A stretch of 64,000 nt of DNA from Acidilobus sp. 7A (lineage in GTDB: Archaea > Thermoproteota > Thermoprotei_A > Sulfolobales > Acidilobaceae), in the NCBI RefSeq assembly GCF_003431325.1, contig NZ_CP010515.1, positions 1,475,050 through 1,539,049 on the forward strand. Reading direction: 5' to 3'. Both the position numbers and the translations under genes were made by a program. The notes beneath the pieces were generated by a model. That model had not been told where the DNA came from, did not search any database, and worked only from the letters and a program-made list of their open reading frames with translations. Positions 1-8,131 of the stretch are shown piece by piece (within the stretch, counting starts at the first letter, position 1; the number at the start of each line of letters is the position of its first letter).

Positions 1-871
1 TGGCTATCAGCGTCCCCTCGCTTATCGACGCAAACGGGTCAACCTTGACGCCTGTGAGCTCTGAGAAGGCGTTCACGACCTTCATGACGTCTTCCCTGGC
101 GAAGAGCTTCTCCCTGAGGACCCTTATTGAGACGCGGCTCGCCTCAGCCACGTCGTTGAGGGCCCCCCAGACCCCGTACTCTGTGGCGTCATGCATGCTT
201 GTGACCCCCTCCCTGAGGCCGAGCTTTGCAAGCGTCAGGGCATCGTCTACAACTGACTGGAGCCAGAATATGTCCTTGGCCTTCTCGGCGAACTCATTGC
301 CGTAGTGTTTGACCAGCACCTCCGGAAACATCGAGGCCAGGATGCCGGCCGTCTCCACGGCGGCCCCCTTGGTCATTATGACTACGTCGCCTGGCCTTGC
401 CATAGCGGGGGAGACGTAGTGGTCTCTCTTGGCGACCCCTATCATGGTGGCTCCCCCTATCATGGGGTAATCCACGCCGCCGTACCTGCCCGTGTGACCA
501 GCTACGACTGCGACGCCAAGCTTCTCGAGCTCCCTGTGCATCAGGGTCCAGAGCGTGGCGAACTCCTCGTCAGTCATGCCGAGGGGCAGGTTGAAGTCTG
601 GGAAGAAGTACCGCGGCGGGACGCCAGAGACAGCGACGTCGCTGGCCAGTATGTGGACGGCGAACCAGGCGCTCCTCTCCCAGCCGTACTCTGGGACCAC
701 ATATATTGGGTCGACCTCAAAGATTAGGTCGTAGTCGCCAAGCCTCACGACGCCGAAGTCGACCCCGAACTGGGGCCCAACTATCACTGAGGGGTCCTTG
801 GCCCCAAGCTGGGGGTATATAACGCTCTCAAAGAGCCCCCTGTTAACCTTACCAATTACTACGTTGTTCAT
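1..871 (-). CDS. HypE/PurM-like AIR synthase-related protein (partial, C-terminus outside window)
   Basis: Read from the complement, an ATG at 871 opens a frame of about 290 codons without a stop that runs off the left edge. GGTGAG lies just before the ATG, and a TATA-like CTTATAG sits about 25 nt upstream (near 892-898). The protein starts MNNVVIGKV. It has the PurM/HypE fold signature: an acidic N-terminal strand (YDLIFEVDPIYVVPEYGW), a VHILASDVAVSGVPPRYFF helix, and a glycine-rich second half (GHTGRYGG, MIGGATMIG). This superfamily (HypE, SelD, ThiL, PurM) binds ATP and makes phosphorylated or carbamoyl intermediates. Many crenarchaea carry a stand-alone HypE-like copy of unknown substrate. 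The diagnostic HypE C-terminus would be outside the window, so a true hydrogenase-maturation role cannot be judged. Confidence 0.8.
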   Translation of the reverse strand, partial: MNNVVIGKVNRGLFESVIYPQLGAKDPSVIVGPQFGVDFGVVRLGDYDLIFEVDPIYVVPEYGWERSAWFAVHILASDVAVSGVPPRYFFPDFNLPLGMTDEEFATLWTLMHRELEKLGVAVVAGHTGRYGGVDYPMIGGATMIGVAKRDHYVSPAMARPGDVVIMTKGAAVETAGILASMFPEVLVKHYGNEFAEKAKDIFWLQSVVDDALTLAKLGLREGVTSMHDATEYGVWGALNDVAEASRVSIRVLREKLFAREDVMKVVNAFSELTGVKVDPFASISEGTLIA

Positions 872-1075
872 ATGCTCACCTGGTTACTACTATAAGTGGT
901 AGCATCGCCACATGTTAAAAAGTCATAGTCCGCACTCAGCAAGCGTTTAGACGCACTACGCGTTAAAAGGCGCCTTCCCCTGTGCAAAAAGCGGCCGCTA
1001 TGAGGAAAGGTTTCGGGGCTGAAACGTGATGAGGGCTAGATTGATCGAGCGGCCCTCCTGGTCGCTTATTGCGTC

Positions 1076-3046
1076 TCACTTCATTAACTTCTTCAGCTCC
1101 TCTGCGGCCTCCTTAACGGCTGTAACTGAGTCCGGGTTGTCTAGCACTGGGGTCTGCTCGACCTGCTTCCCAAGCACGGCGTCCCTCACGATCCTCCTCA
1201 TTATCTTGCCGCTCCTCGTCCTCGGCAGGTCATTCACGGGCACCACGGCCTCAGGTTCAAACGGCTTGCCTAGCCTCTGTGCTACAATAGATTTTATCTG
1301 CTCCAGCTGCTCAGGCCCCAGGGTCCTGCCTGGCTTCGGGAGGGCGAAGCAAACAATCACCTCGCCCTTGACCGGGTGTGGGTAGCCTATACAGGCGCTC
1401 TCAGCTACGTCAGGGTGGCTGTTAATTATTGTCTCTATCTCCGCTGGCCCTATTCTCTTGCCGGCCACCTTTATTACGTCGTCAGCCCTGCCAAGTATGT
1501 ACCAGAAGCCGTCCTCATCTATCAGGGCGTAGTCCCCGTGGTACCAGACGCCAGGGAACCTTGACCAGTAGGTCTCTATATACCTCTCGGGGTCCCTCCA
1601 GAGCCCCCTGGTCATGCTGGGGGCCGGCTTCTTGGCCACTAGGTAGCCTGGCCTGCCCCTCACGGGCATACCGTCGTCATCGTATACGTCGACGTCCATG
1701 CCAAGGCCCGGGCCCCAGAGGGTGGTGGGCTTAAGCGGCACCACGGGGCTTGGCAGCAGGAAGCAGCCCATTATCTCCGTGCCCCCGCTAAGGTTTATCA
1801 TAGGCCTTCTCTCCTCGCCCACCTCCCTTACGACCCAGTTCCAGGTGTCCTCGTCTATGGGCTCCCCTGTGTTCCCAAAGGCCCTCAGGCTCGAGAGGTC
1901 GTGGGACTCATAGGTCTCGCGTCCCAGCGCCTTCAGCAACCTAGCTGCGGTCGCCGCGAAGCCCAGGTGAGTGACCTTAAACTTCTCTATTATGGCCCAG
2001 ACCCTGTCCTTCGTGGGGTAGTCGAGGGCGCCCTCCAGCGACAGATGGGAGGCGCCAAGGGTCTGGGAGCCCACGACCATCCATGGGCCCATCATCCAGC
2101 CCAGGTCAGTTATCCACCAGAGAACGTCCCTGCTGCCGGTCCAGCCCGGCTTTATGTCAAGGTTAAAGAAGTGTTCCTTGGTGGGCTGAAGCAGCATGCC
2201 TGCATGGCTTATCACTGCTCCCTTAGGCTTCCCGGTGGTGCCGCTGGTGAACATTAGGATGGCCGGGTCCTCGGCCTCGGTCTCGGCCGGCTCAAACTCA
2301 GGCCTCTTGGACGCTATGGCCTTGTCGTACCACAGGTCCCTGCTTTCGTCCCAAGGCACGTCAACGTTGAGCCTCCTCACGACAACCTGCTTAGCCTGAA
2401 CCCCAGAGAGCCTGATCGCCTCATCGGAGCTGGGCTTCAGCTTTATGACCTTGCCTTTCCTGTAGTAGCCGTCAACAGTAACTACAACCTTAGCCTCACT
2501 CATCCTAAGCCTGTCGGCCACGGCCTCAGGGGCAAAGCCGCTGAATATGGGACTCGCTATGGCACCGACCCTCATGGATGCAAGCATGGCAACCACCGTC
2601 TCGGGCATTATAGGTGCGTATATGGCTACCACGTCGCCCTTCTTCACGCCCAGGTCAACTAGCAGGTTGGAGAACCTGTTGACATGGTCCAGCATCTCGT
2701 TGTAGGTGAGCTGCACCACCCTGTCGTCCTCCCCAATCCACGTCATTGCTACTCTGTTCCCAAGGCCTCTCTTCACTATCCTATCGAGGACGTTGTACGC
2801 TACGTTTATCCTGCCCCCTATGTACCACCTCGTCCACTCGATGCCCTTTGACGCGTCGTAGACATCCTTGGGCTCCGAGAACCACTCAAGCTCAAGCCAG
2901 TCAGGCAGGTTGCCCCAGAACCACCTTATATCGGAGGTGCTCTGCCTGACGAGGTCCTGATAACTCTTTATGCCGTGGGCCTGAATGAAGCCCGTCACGT
3001 TGGCCTTGTCAACGACATCCTTAGGAGGGGTCCAAATATATGTCAA
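1076..3046 (-). CDS. AMP-forming acyl-CoA synthetase (acetyl-CoA synthetase family)
   Basis: A 656-residue protein, the usual length for acetyl/propionyl-CoA synthetases. It converts a carboxylic acid, ATP and CoA to acyl-CoA, AMP and PPi in the cytoplasm. Visible motifs in order: the P-loop-like adenylation motif MFTSGTTGKPKGAV, the A5-like region GNTGEPID, WYHGDYALIDEDGFWYILGR with the hinge aspartate, the A8 motif GRADDVIKVAGKRIGPAEIE, and the C-terminal catalytic lysine in RTRSGKIMRRI. The A8 motif has Lys where many acetyl-CoA synthetases have His (GHR), so the acyl substrate is not certain. The start used is TTG (MTYIW). The gene is divergent from the thiolase/DUF35 operon across about 100 bp, which suggests a shared acyl-CoA pathway; that link is inferred. 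Confidence 0.9.
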   Translation of the reverse strand: MTYIWTPPKDVVDKANVTGFIQAHGIKSYQDLVRQSTSDIRWFWGNLPDWLELEWFSEPKDVYDASKGIEWTRWYIGGRINVAYNVLDRIVKRGLGNRVAMTWIGEDDRVVQLTYNEMLDHVNRFSNLLVDLGVKKGDVVAIYAPIMPETVVAMLASMRVGAIASPIFSGFAPEAVADRLRMSEAKVVVTVDGYYRKGKVIKLKPSSDEAIRLSGVQAKQVVVRRLNVDVPWDESRDLWYDKAIASKRPEFEPAETEAEDPAILMFTSGTTGKPKGAVISHAGMLLQPTKEHFFNLDIKPGWTGSRDVLWWITDLGWMMGPWMVVGSQTLGASHLSLEGALDYPTKDRVWAIIEKFKVTHLGFAATAARLLKALGRETYESHDLSSLRAFGNTGEPIDEDTWNWVVREVGEERRPMINLSGGTEIMGCFLLPSPVVPLKPTTLWGPGLGMDVDVYDDDGMPVRGRPGYLVAKKPAPSMTRGLWRDPERYIETYWSRFPGVWYHGDYALIDEDGFWYILGRADDVIKVAGKRIGPAEIETIINSHPDVAESACIGYPHPVKGEVIVCFALPKPGRTLGPEQLEQIKSIVAQRLGKPFEPEAVVPVNDLPRTRSGKIMRRIVRDAVLGKQVEQTPVLDNPDSVTAVKEAAEELKKLMK

Positions 3047-3142
3047 ATCATCCCACCCTTTATACTACCACCAATTATGTATCCACTAAGGAACACGGTT
3101 TTTATTCTGATAAAAAGCACTCTTCATAATAGGCAGGCTGGC
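3047..3142. promoter_or_regulatory. Divergent promoter region between acyl-CoA synthetase and thiolase operon
   Basis: A short AT-rich gap. A TATA-like TTTTTATTC near 3099-3107 faces right, about 40 nt before the first thiolase ATG. On the other strand AGTATAAAGG (about 3058-3066) can serve the synthetase. The two units probably share regulatory sequence; no operator was recognised. Confidence 0.5.
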
Positions 3143-4318
3143 ATGGGCAACGGAAGAGTGGCGGTTATAGGTGTCGGGTCCTATGGCTTTAGGCCATCAA
3201 CGCCCGAGGTCAGCTTCCAGGGGATGATGTTTGAGTCCTCACAGCGCGCCTACGCAGACGCCAACGTTGACCCAAGGAGAGACGTGGATGTATTTGTGGA
3301 CTGCCAGGAGGACATGTGGGAGGGCATTGCGATAGCTGACGAGTTCGCCCCAGAGCCCATAGGTGGGGCGCTGAGACCCACGTTTACGGTCGCAGGGGAC
3401 GGGCTGCAGGGGGTTGCCCACGCCTACATGCTAATAAAGTCAGGGCTCGCTAACGTGGTCGCAGTGGAGGCCCACGGGAAGCCGAGCGAGATAAAGACGC
3501 TCCAGGACATATACTACTTTGCGATGGACCCCCTCCACGTGAGGCCTCTGCCTACTGGCAACCCATTCTTTATAGCCGGCCTTGACGCTCAGGCGTTTAT
3601 TTCTAGGACGGGCGCTACAAGGGAGCACCTGGCTATTGTCGCTGTCAAGAACAGGAACAACGGCCTGAGGAACGAGAGGGCCCCCTATGCCTCAAGGGTG
3701 CGTCTCGACGAGGTGCTCTCGGCGCCTTACTCCGTGTACCCGATGAGTAGATACGAGATCGCCGGCTTCTCGGACGCCTCCATCACAGTGGTCCTGGCGA
3801 GCGAGGATGCCGCGAGGAAGTTCACTGACAGGGTCGTGTGGCTCGATGGTGTAGGGTACTCAACGGAGGTCGGCAGCGGCTCACTTGAGTGGCACGAGTG
3901 GGGCAGGATGCCCTCGATGAGGAATGCAGCCCTCACTGCCTACAGGCTGGCGGGGGTCAGTAACCCTGAGAAGGACATAAGCCTTGCTGAGGTGGAGGAC
4001 CGCTTCAGCTTCATGGAGCTCCTCTCTGTCGAGGAGCTCCTGCTGGCGCCTGATGGTGAGGCCCACAGGTACCTGGAGAATGGCGACTTTGACTTCAACG
4101 GGAGGCTCCCGGTCAACCCAAGCGGCGGGAGCCTCTCAATGGGCGTCCCACTTGAGGCCACAGGGCTCGGCAGGTTCCTTGAGGCGGTCATGCAGTTGAG
4201 GGGAGAGGCCGGGGCCCACCAGGTTAAGGGAGCCAAGAGGGCGGTCGTGGCCTCGTGGAGGGGCGTACCCTCATACACGAGCGTTGTTTCTGTTTTATCA
4301 TCTGACATTGAGGGGTGA
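3143..4318 (+). CDS. Thiolase-superfamily protein lacking the canonical catalytic residues (subunit 1)
   Basis: A 391-residue protein of archaeal thiolase/SCP-x type. The ATG at 3143 (MGNGRVAVIGVGSYGF) was chosen because it starts the conserved first strand, although the open frame extends further upstream into the divergent promoter. Thiolase landmarks are present: the first Rossmann-like half, the NPSGGSLSMGVPLEATG loop near the C-terminus, and a terminal strand. The nucleophilic cysteine is absent (residues 82-90 read TVAGDGLQG where family members have a Cys), the GHP histidine is Val (MGVP), and the final CxG cysteine is missing. It therefore cannot run the ordinary thiolase reaction. 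It is followed by a second, similarly altered paralogue and two DUF35 genes. An aldolase or acyl-transfer scaffold role is inferred. Confidence 0.85.
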   Translation: MGNGRVAVIGVGSYGFRPSTPEVSFQGMMFESSQRAYADANVDPRRDVDVFVDCQEDMWEGIAIADEFAPEPIGGALRPTFTVAGDGLQGVAHAYMLIKSGLANVVAVEAHGKPSEIKTLQDIYYFAMDPLHVRPLPTGNPFFIAGLDAQAFISRTGATREHLAIVAVKNRNNGLRNERAPYASRVRLDEVLSAPYSVYPMSRYEIAGFSDASITVVLASEDAARKFTDRVVWLDGVGYSTEVGSGSLEWHEWGRMPSMRNAALTAYRLAGVSNPEKDISLAEVEDRFSFMELLSVEELLLAPDGEAHRYLENGDFDFNGRLPVNPSGGSLSMGVPLEATGLGRFLEAVMQLRGEAGAHQVKGAKRAVVASWRGVPSYTSVVSVLSSDIEG

Positions 4319-4323
4319 TGGAA

Positions 4324-5502
4324 GTGGTTAGCAACCTGTTTGTGAAGGACAGGGTAGCGATAGTTGGGGCTGGCCTCACGACGTTTATGAGGCGCGCCCT
4401 TGAGACCCCCAGGGAGCTCGCCTGGGAGGCGGCCAGGCAAGCCTTGGATCAGGCTGGCCTGACCCTGAAGGACATAGACTGCGTTGTCATAGGCTCGGCG
4501 CCTGACACTTTCGACGGCGTCCACATGAAGGGCGAGTACCTGGCTGACGGCTCAGGCGCCATAAATAAGCCGATGACTAGGGTCTACGTGGGCGGCGGCA
4601 CAGGAGTCTTCGTACCAGTATCGGCGTGGTGGCACGTGGCCAGCGGCCTTTGCAGGACTGTGCTGGCAGTTAGCGAGGAGAAGATGAGCCCAGCGCACCC
4701 GCACCCACAGTACGTCTTCAGGTACATATGGGATCCAATACTTCATAGGCCGCTTGAGCCCAACTTGATATGGATATTTGCCATGGAGATGAGGAGGTAC
4801 ATGGCCAAGTGCGGCGCCAAGAAGGAGGACATAGCTCTCGTCAGCGTCAAGAACAAGAGAAACGCCCTTGACAACCCAGCCGCCCAGGTGGCCGCTAACA
4901 TAACAGTTGACGATGTGCTGAAGAGCGAGCTCCTCGTGTGGCCAGTCAACGAGCTTGATATATCGCCCGTCAGCGACGGCGCCGCGGCCCTGGTGATAGC
5001 CAGCGAGAACGTCGCAAGGCAGGTCACAGACTCGCCCGTCTGGATAGACGGCGTTGGCTTCACGCTTGACAACCAGCACTGGGAGAACAGGGAGCTGGCG
5101 TTCCCGAGGTACCTGAACTACGCCGCAAGGATGGCCTACAGGATGGCCGGCATAGAGAGGCCCTGGAAGGAGATAGACGTTGCAGAGCCCTACGACCCGT
5201 TTGACTACAAGGAGCTCCACCACATAGAGGGCCTGATGCTCGCCAGGCCCTGCGAGGCCTGGAAGCTGCTGAAGGAGGGCTACTTCGAGAGGGATGGGGA
5301 GCTGCCGACGAGCCCAAGTGGGGGGCTGCTGGGCGTTGGCAACCCAATAGCTGCGGCCGGCACAATGAAGGTGGCCGAGCTGTTCTGGCAGCTGCGCTAC
5401 GAGGCCGGCAAGAGGCAGGTCAAGAAGCCCGTCCACAAGGCCGTAGCAAACGCGTGGGGTGACCTCATGCAGGCTGGGACAGTTATTGTTTTGAGTAATT
5501 GA
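4324..5502 (+). CDS. Thiolase-superfamily protein lacking the canonical catalytic residues (subunit 2)
   Basis: A 392-residue paralogue of the previous gene. The start is placed at GTG 4324 because GGTG (4314-4317) lies exactly 6 nt upstream and carries the upstream gene's TGA stop; GTG 4315 or ATG 4318 would extend it by 2-3 residues. The N-terminus KDRVAIVGAGLTTF and the C-terminal SPSGGLLGVGNPIAAAG loop are thiolase-like. At the nucleophile position (about residues 88-96) it reads YVGGGTGVF, so Cys is missing. The GHP His is Asn (VGNP), and the last catalytic Cys region reads ANAWGDLMQAG. Tight translational coupling to its partner suggests a heteromer. Archaeal thiolases often bind DUF35 proteins, encoded next here. 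Confidence 0.85.
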   Translation: MVSNLFVKDRVAIVGAGLTTFMRRALETPRELAWEAARQALDQAGLTLKDIDCVVIGSAPDTFDGVHMKGEYLADGSGAINKPMTRVYVGGGTGVFVPVSAWWHVASGLCRTVLAVSEEKMSPAHPHPQYVFRYIWDPILHRPLEPNLIWIFAMEMRRYMAKCGAKKEDIALVSVKNKRNALDNPAAQVAANITVDDVLKSELLVWPVNELDISPVSDGAAALVIASENVARQVTDSPVWIDGVGFTLDNQHWENRELAFPRYLNYAARMAYRMAGIERPWKEIDVAEPYDPFDYKELHHIEGLMLARPCEAWKLLKEGYFERDGELPTSPSGGLLGVGNPIAAAGTMKVAELFWQLRYEAGKRQVKKPVHKAVANAWGDLMQAGTVIVLSN

Positions 5503-5515
5503 GGGGGTGGTGATA

Positions 5516-6055
5516 GTGAGCGAGAGGAAGGGCGAGGTAAAGCTTCCTGGAACGAAGCTTAGCACAAAGGAGATGTACTCACTGCTTGGTCTTGTGGAGT
5601 CCGCTCCACAGGCCAAGTATGAGTTCTCAGCTGGTCCCTCGCTATCAAAGTTCCTGCAGGGGCTGAAGGAGGGCAAGATACTGGGCAAAAGGTGCCCGAG
5701 GTGCGGCAGGATCTACGTGCCGCCCAGGGACTACTGCGAGTACTGCCACGTCCCCCTAACCAACTGGGTTGAGGTGCCTGACACAGGCGTTGTGCACACA
5801 GCGGTCGTCAGCTACATCTCAACTAAGAGGGAGAGGCTTGAGAAGCCGGAGGTTGTAGGTGTGATAAGGCTAGACGTGCCGGGCTACAAGGAGGACAGCT
5901 ACGAGTTCGCAGGGCTCTTCCACAGGCTCTGCATAGACCCTGAGGAAGCTAAGAAAGACAGCGCCGTTGGGATGAAGGTGAAGGCCAGGTGGAAGCCGAA
6001 GGAGCAGAGGACAGGATCTATTTTGGACATTGAGTGCTTTGAGCCCGTGAGGTGA
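5516..6055 (+). CDS. DUF35 OB-fold protein with zinc ribbon
   Basis: A 179-residue protein with an N-terminal rubredoxin-like zinc ribbon (RCPRCGRIYVPPRDYC followed by EYC: two CxxC pairs) and a C-terminal OB fold, ending in RTGSILDIECFEPVR. DUF35 proteins bind acyl-CoA and act as partners of thiolases, HMG-CoA synthases or Ltp2-type aldolases in shared complexes. The start GTG 5516 (MSERKGEVK) is chosen because GGTG at 5506-5509 lies 6 nt upstream; GTG 5507 and 5510 are alternatives. All four zinc cysteines are present, unlike in the next gene. It is likely the CoA-binding scaffold for the two upstream thiolase-fold proteins. Confidence 0.88.
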   Translation: MSERKGEVKLPGTKLSTKEMYSLLGLVESAPQAKYEFSAGPSLSKFLQGLKEGKILGKRCPRCGRIYVPPRDYCEYCHVPLTNWVEVPDTGVVHTAVVSYISTKRERLEKPEVVGVIRLDVPGYKEDSYEFAGLFHRLCIDPEEAKKDSAVGMKVKARWKPKEQRTGSILDIECFEPVR

Positions 6056-6060
6056 TGGGC

Positions 6061-6519
6061 ATGAGCTGGGACAAGCACGGTAGGCTGCACGACCTGGTCT
6101 TCTGGCCTGAGCGTGAGGAGATAGATAAGTACGTCTACACCCCAGGCCTCCACGGCCTTGAGCTGGCCAAGGCCTTAGTGGACGGCAAGGTGCTTGGCAT
6201 GAAGTGCCCTGACGGCAAGGTATACGTCCCGCCCAAGACGTTCTGCCCTGACTTCACCGAGGGGCAGCTGGTGGAGATCAAGGGTCCCTGGAGGCTGCTC
6301 CACTATACGGTCGTTTATGAGGACCTCTATGGCAACAGGCTGGACAAGTCCGTAGTCGTAGGCATAATAAAGCCGGACGACGCTGACAACGGCATGATAC
6401 ACATAGTGAATGTCGACCCATCAAAGGTTGTCATTGGCATGGAGCTGAAGCCCGCGTTCAAGCCGAAGGACCAGAGGAAGGGCACTATAACAGACATAGA
6501 GTACTTCGAGCCTGCTTAG
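6061..6519 (+). CDS. DUF35 OB-fold protein with a half-lost zinc ribbon
   Basis: A 152-residue second DUF35 protein. The ATG at 6061 is decided by a complete GAGGTGAT Shine-Dalgarno just upstream with a 6-nt gap after GGTG. The upstream gene stops inside this site. The zinc ribbon is degenerate: it reads GMKCPDGKVYVPPKTFCPDF, with one Cys left in each half where the neighbour has CxxC pairs, so zinc binding is doubtful. The OB-fold half is intact, and the end (RKGTITDIEYFEPA) matches the end of the previous protein, pointing to gene duplication. The gene is tail-to-tail with the cis-prenyltransferase, overlapping its stop by 4 nt. Confidence 0.85.
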   Translation: MSWDKHGRLHDLVFWPEREEIDKYVYTPGLHGLELAKALVDGKVLGMKCPDGKVYVPPKTFCPDFTEGQLVEIKGPWRLLHYTVVYEDLYGNRLDKSVVVGIIKPDDADNGMIHIVNVDPSKVVIGMELKPAFKPKDQRKGTITDIEYFEPA

Positions 6520-7185
6520 TTCCCGAAGTTCCTCTTTTGAACCCCGAACCACTCAAGGGCTTTCTTGAGCTCCTCCCTTGTGAGCTCAGGCCACAGGAGG
6601 TCCATGAAGTAGAGCTCAGCGTAGCTTGTCTGAAGCGGGAAGAAGCCGCTGAGCCTCCTCATGCTCCCAGTCCTTATGACTAGGTCTATCTGGGGCACGC
6701 CGGCGCTTATGGAGGGTGCCACCAGGCCCTTAGCTATGACCTGCCTCTCCCACTCGCCGCTGTAGCAGACTCCAAGGTGGAGCGAGCCGCCTGAGTAGGA
6801 GGCAGTGTGCTCCTCAAGGGCGGCTGCCTCCCTCCTAGACTCGTCAGAGACCAGGTTCAGGTCGCCAACCACCTTGACCTTTATCTTCTCTCCGTTTATT
6901 ACCTCGTCGTTGCGCAGGTCCCTTAGGCCGTTGATTAGGAGGTCCTCTAACACGGCCCTCTCAAGGGATGACCTCCTGGTGCAGTTCTCGTAGCTCATGA
7001 CGTAGACAACAGCCCTCTTGACGCCCTCCTCTATGACCCACCTCAGGGCCTGCCTCAGCTTCTCATAGCCCTGCCTGTAGGCCTGAAAGTAGGTGAGGCC
7101 GTACTTTTTAGCGAACCTCCTATTGCCATCAGGTATTATGCCTATAGCGTTTGGTAGCGTAGGTTTTAGAGACGTGACGTTGCAC
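6516..7185 (-). pseudogene. uppS: cis-Prenyltransferase (undecaprenyl diphosphate synthase family), frameshifted near the N-terminus
   Basis: The complement strand encodes a long-chain cis-isoprenyl diphosphate synthase that would make the polyprenyl lipid carrier used in glycosylation. Motifs: GIIPDGNRRFAKKYG with the catalytic Asp and Arg pair, VMSYENCTRR, and the C-terminal QIDLVIRTGSMRRLSGF plus FPLQTSYAELYF. The DGNRR exon-equivalent lies upstream of the first in-frame ATG (6998), and no ATG, GTG or TTG precedes it in that frame before a stop. A GTG at 7185 lies in another frame. Removing one base from the homopolymer at 7164-7167 joins it smoothly (MQRHVSKPTLPNAIGIIPDG). A TATA-like box near 7211-7220 fits a start at 7185. 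It may be a sequencing indel, a real mutation or programmed slippage. Confidence 0.75.
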
Positions 7186-7210
7186 CTGCAGGAGGGTAGG
7201 TGGAGGGAAG

Positions 7211-7220
7211 GTTAAAAAGA
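7211..7220. promoter_or_regulatory. TATA-like element shared by divergent uppS and thiL-like genes
   Basis: GTTAAAAAGA on the plus strand, read as TCTTTTTAAC on the other. It lies about 26 nt from both the TTG at 7244 (right) and the GTG at 7185 (left). This spacing fits near-leaderless transcription in both directions. It was not compared with a measured promoter. Confidence 0.4.
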
Positions 7221-7243
7221 GTTCTCATGCCGTTTGGCCTGGA

Positions 7244-8131
7244 TTGGGCGCAGTGGGCGAAGAGTCTGTATTAAGAAGGCTGGCGGCGCTTGCGGGCAAC
7301 TCTGACATCTTTGACATAGATGCGGCGGGGCCTGACGGAATAGTAATTAACATAGACGGCTATGCCGCGTCGGCGAGCAGGCTCCCCTTCATGAGCTGGG
7401 AGGACTGGGGCTACAAAGCTGTTATGGCAGCAGCTAGCGACGTCATAGCTGCTGGGGGAAGGCCTGTAGGCATAGCATACAGCGTCGGCGCGAGCTCTGT
7501 CGACCTGCTAGAGCGCGTCGCTGCCGGGGTGGGTGAGGCCTCGAGGGACCTTGGAGCGAAGGTCTACAAGGGTGATGCTAATAGGCTGACCTCGGATGCC
7601 TGGATAGACGTGGCTGTGGTGGGGCTCTCAGGAAGGCAGGTCGGCAGGTCCGGGGCGAAGCCGGGAGATATGGTCGTCCAGGTCGGCCTCCTCGGCTACG
7701 GCGCACTTGCAAACAAGGTGATGAGGTCTGAGCTGAGGGCTGACTCATTGCCACAGGATCTCCTCCTTAAGGTGAGAAGGCCGAGGGCTCACGTTGAGGC
7801 CGCGGAGGCTATATCAACATACGCTCACGCTTCCTCTGATAACAGCGATGGGTGGCTCCTCACGCTCAGCAATATAGCTTCATCGAGCTCCGTGAAGATA
7901 TCCATTGAGGAGGTCGTAATAGACCCTAAGCTCGAGGGCCTGGTGAGGCCTGAGGAGGCCCTGGGGAGCTGGGAGGACTACAACTTAGCCGTCGTAGTGC
8001 CGCAGGACCACCTGAAGGAGTTCATGAAAACGTGTGGCTCAACATGCTTTACCGTGGGCAGGGTCGAAGAGGGCAGAGGAGTTGAGTTTAAGGGCAAGAA
8101 AGTAGAGCCAAGGGGCTGGTCCTGGTGGTGA
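7244..8131 (+). CDS. thiL: Thiamine-monophosphate kinase-like protein (ThiL/PurM superfamily)
   Basis: A 295-residue ATP-dependent kinase-fold protein. ThiL phosphorylates thiamine phosphate to thiamine diphosphate. Signatures: an acidic strand with DGYAAS followed by WGYKAVMAAASDVIAAGGRP, the family metal-binding SD-I-A pattern; GDANRLTSDAWIDV, corresponding to the GGD segment; and HASSDNSDGWLLTLSNIA, the DxSDGL-type motif. The start is TTG 7244, with GTG 7253 as an alternative; a TATA-like box 26 nt upstream favours 7244. The 3' end overlaps the ATG of the next gene by one base, so the two are translated together. The family is clear, but other PurM-like kinases cannot be excluded. Confidence 0.8.
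   Translation: MGAVGEESVLRRLAALAGNSDIFDIDAAGPDGIVINIDGYAASASRLPFMSWEDWGYKAVMAAASDVIAAGGRPVGIAYSVGASSVDLLERVAAGVGEASRDLGAKVYKGDANRLTSDAWIDVAVVGLSGRQVGRSGAKPGDMVVQVGLLGYGALANKVMRSELRADSLPQDLLLKVRRPRAHVEAAEAISTYAHASSDNSDGWLLTLSNIASSSSVKISIEEVVIDPKLEGLVRPEEALGSWEDYNLAVVVPQDHLKEFMKTCGSTCFTVGRVEEGRGVEFKGKKVEPRGWSWW

Noticed and set aside
1026..2399. Several plus-strand open frames within the acyl-CoA synthetase region
   Set aside because: All are antisense to a well-conserved 656-residue enzyme.
4552..5688. 378-residue open frame on the minus strand
   Set aside because: It is antisense to the second thiolase-fold gene and the DUF35 gene; such long shadow frames are common in GC-rich coding DNA.
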